64,000 nt of DNA from Saccharum officinarum (lineage: Eukaryota; Streptophyta; Magnoliopsida; Poales; Poaceae), in assembly GCA_020631735.1 (NCBI GenBank), contig CM036223.1, forward strand, positions 7,292,191 to 7,356,190, given 5' to 3'. This document shows, piece by piece, positions 59,879-64,000 of this stretch. A program made the translations under genes and the position numbers. Within the stretch, counting starts at the first letter, position 1; every line of letters begins with the position of its first letter. The notes beneath the pieces are model-generated. The model did not search any database. It was given only the letters and a program-made list of their open reading frames with translations, and had not been told where the DNA came from.

Positions 59879-60108
59879 GGGCCTGTTTAGTTTGGGTGTT
59901 AAAGGTTAACAAATACTGTAGCACTTTCGTCTTATTTGACAAAAAGTTTTCAATTTTGGACTAATTAGGCTTAATAGCTTTGTCTCGTAAATTACTCCTA
60001 ATCTGTGTCGACATGCATGCAATTAGTCTACATTTAGTACTCCATACATTTGCCGCAACATTGATGTGATGAGAGTTAAACTTTAACACGTTGTAACTAA
60101 ACGGGGCC
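59879..60108. mobile_element. Tourist-like MITE, 230 bp, TAA duplication
   Basis: Left GGGCCTGTTTAG and right CTAAACGGGGCC, with TAA at 59876-59878 and 60109-60111. It interrupts the right terminal repeat region of the outer Stowaway-like element. It belongs to the same family as 6110-6337. Confidence 0.9.
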
Positions 60109-60156
60109 TAAGAAAGCTGCCCGGAGGGAGCATTATCATTTAACCGAAAGCATCAC

Positions 60157-60450
60157 CTCCCTCTGTTCCCATTTAACTGGCGTACACCAATTTTTCATTT
60201 TGGCCATAATAGGAGGCGGGCTGCAGATATCAAGGCTCAATTAATTACTCGAGAGTAAAAAACAAAGATGTGCATGCATGGCTAGCAACAATTTCGTGGG
60301 GTGAAGTAGTCAAAAACGCCCTTTTTTCTCTCGCATATCGTGCAGTAATTACTTCCCTGCATGCCATGTGGTGATTTTCATGCTGAGTTTATACGTGTCT
60401 TGGTATCCGAAATGAAGCCCCTCAGGCCAGTTAAATGGGAATCGAGGGAG
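60157..60450. mobile_element. Stowaway-like MITE
   Basis: Left CTCCCTCTGTTCCCATTTAA and right TTAAATGGGAATCGAGGGAG (24-bp inverted repeats with two mismatches). Confidence 0.85.
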
Positions 60451-60488
60451 TATTTGTTTGGCTGTTGCATGAACGGCTGGGCTAAGGG

Positions 60489-61352
60489 CGTCCGACTATC
60501 CGCACTTGTCGTACTCTAAATTCATCCTCTAAAAGGAATATTCTCTCCTAGTCAGCGAGATTCTCTCCTCTATACCAATTTCTCCCACACTCATTCATCC
60601 TCTATATCTCATCCTCTATATCGTGGGTCCCACATGTCATACACCATCCCTCTCTCTCCCTTCTCCCCCTCCCCATCTGTCCCCATGGTCTCTCTCCTCC
60701 CTCCCACCTCCCCGCGCGGCCTCCCTCCGTCCTCGGCGCGCGGCCTCCCTGCCTCCCCGCGCGGCCTCCCTCCGAGCGCGGGCCGGCGAGCGCGCGCGTG
60801 CGCGGGCGTGGGTGGCTCGTCCGGCGGGCGGCGGTGGCGAGCTCGGCCAGCGGGGCCGTGCGTGAGTGGCGGGGGCGCGCGAGCTGCGGTGGCGAGCTCC
60901 GCCGGCTGGAGGCACGCGGGTGGAGGCCGGGCGGGCGGACGGCCGGCGCGCGACCTCGCGGGCGGCGTCCTCCGGCGGACGGCCGACGCGGGTGCGCGGC
61001 CTCGCCCTCTCCTCCGGCGGACGGCCGGCGCGGGCTCCACGACCTAGGCCATGGCAGTGGCGGGCGGCCTTGGCCGCGAGCTAGGCGGCGCGGCGGGCGG
61101 CGCTCCTCGCGGGCGGCGCTTCTCGGCGGGCTCGGCCTCACCTCCCTCCCCGTCACCTCCGTCCCTGCTCCACGCGGAGGACGACGCCGCGCGGGCCCGT
61201 GCTTGCGTGGCGCTTACCGTTCGCCTTTTCCCTTCCGCTAGAAGTAGCGGACGAGCGCCCGTCCGCTTGGATTGCGGACGGGGTAGCGCACGCCGTTGCG
61301 GCGTTTTTTACGGTAAATTCGTCCTCCAGTACCGGGTAGCGGACGCCGCTGC
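60489..61352. mobile_element. Element with GACTATCCGCA ends and GC-rich cargo (candidate)
   Basis: The left 150 bp (GACTATCCGCACTTG..) matches the end of the MITEs at 11434 and 52834. The right end GCTGCGGGTCGTC is the matching inverted repeat. Between them, 60640-61340 is extremely GC-rich, with repeated GCGCGCGGCCTCCCT and GGCGGACGGCC words, not found in the standard family members. No expected 3-bp duplication is visible, so the unit is tentative. Confidence 0.45.
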
Positions 61353-61778
61353 GGGTCGTCTTAGTGAGGAGCAGAAATCGTCAGCTTACCTGGCGTGATT
61401 TAGAAATAAAAAACATAGAAAATGCTAGCGCTGAGTTTTCATGCGCTCTCTCTCCTCCACGTAGTCCTCCTACTAGCGACGAGTCTCTGGTTGGGGACGC
61501 CCTAACCGATACGGTAATTGGTCCTACCCAAGTACTAGGTCCATACCAAATTATAAGACTTTTGACTTTTTTAACACCATATTTGACCACTCATTTTATT
61601 CAATTTTTTGCAAAATATTACTTCTTTTATCGTGACTTGCTTTATTAATAAAAGTTCTTCAAGAATGACTTAAATTTAACTATGTTTGTACAAATTTTTT
61701 GAATAAGACGAGTGGTCAAACTTGGAGTTAAAAAAAAATTAAACGTCTAATAATTTGGAATAGAGGGAGTACCCATGT
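61353..61778. mobile_element. Stowaway-like remnant
   Basis: The right end TTTGGAATAGAGGGAGTA (about 61753-61770) is a typical Stowaway terminus, and the body has TTGACCACTCATTTTATTC and GACGAGTGGTCAAAC as inner inverted repeats. The left terminus is degraded. Confidence 0.55.
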
Positions 61779-61930
61779 GTTTGCTCCCAGGGCCGACATC
61801 GACTGATCGGACCTCACCAATAGCATTTGAGCGTATCGGAGTGAAAAGGCTGAGAGAGCCCGTTGACATTATTAATTGGCCTCAAGCATGTCGGACCAAG
61901 GTGCATTGCCATGTTTTGGAGGCCATTATT
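61779..61930. repeat. Diverged relative of 29330-29465
   Basis: The shared order TTTGCTCCCAG, GAGAGCCCGTTG, CATTATTAATT and GGCCTCAAG shows common origin. The same block is also at about 50368-50500. Confidence 0.65.
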
Positions 61931-62569
61931 GACGAGAGAAACTTTATCAAAATAATTTCCAGAAATAATTTGACAAAATTACTTTTACGAGAAGCTATTC
62001 GAAAAAAATCTTATAGTCTACTCCATATATTACGACCTTTTTTGGGGGAAAGGTTAATTCAATAACTTATTATCGAGAAGCAGAAATGCTTTCCTGAGCA
62101 GCAGTACGTGCCTTTTGCACACATGGGCCTTTCAGACTTACAGAAAGTATAACATGGGCCCGGCCCATGTATCCATCGATGACGTTTGCTAAAAAAATCC
62201 ATCGATGCCGTACACAACAAATATTTCCGAGAGCATGTCCCTCGCGAGAAAAAACAAAGTTTCAGATGAGCCAAGCATGCATCGATAAACTAGTTTTTTT
62301 TACATTGCATGAATAGATTAGTTACTGATAATTTTGAGTATGACTAGTGCTAGTTTGAGCAAGCTTGCTCGGTGCACAGAGCAGACCTTCATAATTAAAC
62401 CAATGCAAGACAACGACGCTTATAGGTTATAGGTTACAGTATATATTACGCTCATGATGCATGCTCATCGCACCGTGTAATCATGATTCCTAATTAATTA
62501 TCTTCTTTACACGAATAATCATGCCCCTAAGTCCTACTCCCGCTTAAACAAGACACATGCCGGCCCGGA
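61931..62569. other. Intergenic, no gene seen
   Basis: A short open stretch at 61931-62065 (+) is Lys/Arg/Leu rich with no recognised family. The rest is AT-rich. Confidence 0.35.
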
Positions 62570-63270
62570 TAAATTCACGAACGGTACACAACATCCAAAT
62601 AAAACACATGCAACATATATGTGAAACATATGTAACATCCAAATAAATATACTTGCAACATACATCTGAAAACATAGATGGAACATACCTCTGAAACATA
62701 TATATGAAACACTCGAAACATACACTTACAACATGCCTCTGAGACAAGTGCAAGAAATGCAACATGTGCAACATCCTATGATTATGAAACAAATGCAACA
62801 TACTTTTGAAATGCCTGAAACACTTGAAACATATCTATGCAACATAGGGGAGGGGAAGGCTGGGCCGGTCGATTCCGGCTGCCGGGGCAGGGGGAGCTCA
62901 GTCGCAAGGGTGAGAGAGGGCACCCCGCCGGGGTGGAGGAGAGCCGCCCACTCCCTGCAACACCGCCGCACCACCTCATGGATCTCGTCGGGGTGAGGGA
63001 GAGAACCACTGCATCCGAGGGCGTTGTGCACTCCCGGTGGGTGAGGACGCCGGGTGGGGGGAGGGGCGTCGCCAAGGTGGGGGAAGAAGGAGCCGCCGGG
63101 GTGGGCAGGGTGCGAGCGCGGAAGAGATAAGGATGAGGAGGAGGAAGCGAGGGCGACCGGCGCGTGCGGGAGTGAGTGGTGGGAGGCCGTCTGAATGAGG
63201 ATTATTTTGTTTGGGGCCCGCTCCTGGGGAGCCGCGTTCGAACACAATCACGGACGGGCGTCTGATAGGA
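62570..63270. mobile_element. Repeat-rich non-autonomous DNA element (candidate)
   Basis: 62580-62860 is an array of degenerate units on TGCAACATACATCTGAAACA, and 62860-63180 is GC-rich. The design is the same as 20607-21930 but diverged and shorter. GGACGGGCGTC lies near the right end. Confidence 0.45.
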
Positions 63271-63547
63271 GCATTATCGATTCATAAATACTTTTGTGCC
63301 AAAAGATAATACTAGTACTACTTGAAAGAATACGATTTTCGGATTTCGAGGAGTCAAACGTTTTGAACTTTGACTAAATCTACTATACCTAAAAAGACTC
63401 TAGAGTCATCATCTATCCAGTGATATCAAATCTTGATCTTTGCTCACGTGTTCACGTTACGAATCATGCTCTACTCGGAGCTCATACGTGCATGTCCTAC
63501 CGTGTTCTGGTATGAAGACTAGAACCACGTGTCCGCATATGATACAC
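63271..63547. other. Intergenic, no gene seen
   Basis: No supported feature. Confidence 0.4.
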
Positions 63548-63646
63548 CCTGTTCGGCGGATGGTTTCTGCGGCTGCTGCTGATGCTGATTTGTTATGAGA
63601 GAAAAACACCGCTAAATGTCTGACTGATAAGCTCAAGCGAACAGGG
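63548..63646. mobile_element. 99-bp MITE with CCCTGTTCG ends
   Basis: Left CCCTGTTCGG and right AAGCGAACAGGG. The interior ATGAGAGAAAAACACCGCT matches the element at 6400-6508 in reverse. Confidence 0.75.
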
Positions 63647-64000
63647 CATTCTTCGGAGCTCATGCATCCGCGTTTGACCACTGAGATTATAAATTTAAAA
63701 AAAATTGTGATCCCGGTGCAAAAAAGTACAAACCCTTTTTATACAAAATAAGTACCATTAGATTAGTTATAAAACATATTTTTATAATAAATTTATTTAG
63801 AGATATAAATGCTACCAAATTTAAGCTCGATTCACCGGTACGGTTACCATAATTGTATTTTTTTAATGGAGGGAATAGTATGCGGCTAGCAATGCATATG
63901 GTGATATAAGTATCGCCGCCCTAGCTAGCTAGCGACTTCGAGGTCGAAAGGTATGCGGCGCCGATCCATATGACCATGGATCATCCATGGCCGTTGTTGC
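63647..64000. other. Intergenic, AT-rich
   Basis: No supported feature up to the window end. Confidence 0.4.

Larger units (their letters stand above)
59265..60130. mobile_element. Stowaway-like element containing two other MITEs
   Basis: A perfect 24-bp inverted repeat bounds it: 59265-59288 begins CTCCCTCCGGGCAGC and 60107-60130 ends GCTGCCCGGAGGGAG. The interior is split by the elements at 59535-59847 and 59879-60108. Confidence 0.88.

Noticed and set aside
60602..61241. Multiple long overlapping frames on both strands in extreme GC-rich sequence
   Set aside because: Open in most frames because stop codons are GC-poor. Low-complexity Arg/Ala/Pro/Gly translations have no domain.
61931..62065. 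Possible organelle-derived insertion (Lys/Arg-rich frame)
   Set aside because: AT-rich and organelle-like in feel, but I could not match it to a specific plastid or mitochondrial gene. A search against organelle genomes would decide.

Overview
The window is plant nuclear DNA, almost certainly from a grass (Poaceae; PACMAD clade likely, exact genus not determinable by eye). The evidence is intron-rich genes, very GC-rich monocot-style exons beside AT-rich introns, dense Tourist-, Stowaway- and Ds-like miniature transposons, LINE and Ty3/gypsy debris, and Helitron-like ends carrying shuffled gene fragments. There are no bacterial-style operons, no CRISPR array, and no RNA gene that I could support.

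Two real host genes stand out. The first is a plastid enoyl-ACP reductase gene (MOD1/ENR type, + strand, 7031-10075, 12 coding exons, 373 residues). The second is a CHX-type monovalent cation/H+ antiporter gene (- strand, three exons, 853 residues when intact). A decayed fragment of the CHX gene (1448-2915, - strand), holding only exons 2 and 3, lies upstream of the reductase, so the reductase is bracketed by a CHX fragment and a full CHX. The reductase promoter/leader is itself duplicated (3125-3737 and 4727-5185) with Ty3/gypsy debris between the copies.

The dominant structural feature is a direct repeat of about 21 kb: 8973-29919 equals 30020-50958 at very high identity, separated by exactly 100 N. 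One sequence piece stops at the gap and the next begins at it, and the repeat is precisely the overlap between the end of the first and the start of the second. The simplest reading is two overlapping contigs (perhaps two haplotypes) that were never merged, not a true tandem duplication. The second CHX gene and the second, 5'-less reductase are then probably the same loci seen twice. Copy 1 of CHX has a one-base frameshift and copy 2 is open. For the reductase the situation is reversed.

Layout: 1-970 transposon tails; 970-2940 CHX fragment; 3125-6510 reductase upstream region with stacked insertions; 7031-10440 reductase; 10542-13760 LINE (- strand) interrupted by MITEs; 13760-14630 unassigned; 15130-19845 CHX; 20388-28732 MITEs, a repeat-rich DNA element, an inverted pair of LTR fragments containing a Ds-like element, and a Ty3/gypsy 3' end with LTR; 28733-29919 Helitron-like ends; gap; the same order again to 50958; then 50849-54561 Helitron-like segments carrying fragments of a lectin receptor kinase gene, a SUN-domain gene and unknown genes; 54638-56690 an LTR-like block and a Ds-like hAT element with perfect 8-bp target duplications; 57960-58530 a DUF4220/DUF594 gene fragment; 59265-61352 nested MITEs; 62570-63270 a second repeat-rich element.

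I did not find a convincing new multi-gene system. The most interesting items are the probable assembly overlap, the Helitron with a SUN-domain exon spliced into a receptor-kinase fragment, and several insertions dated or proven by exact target-site duplications.
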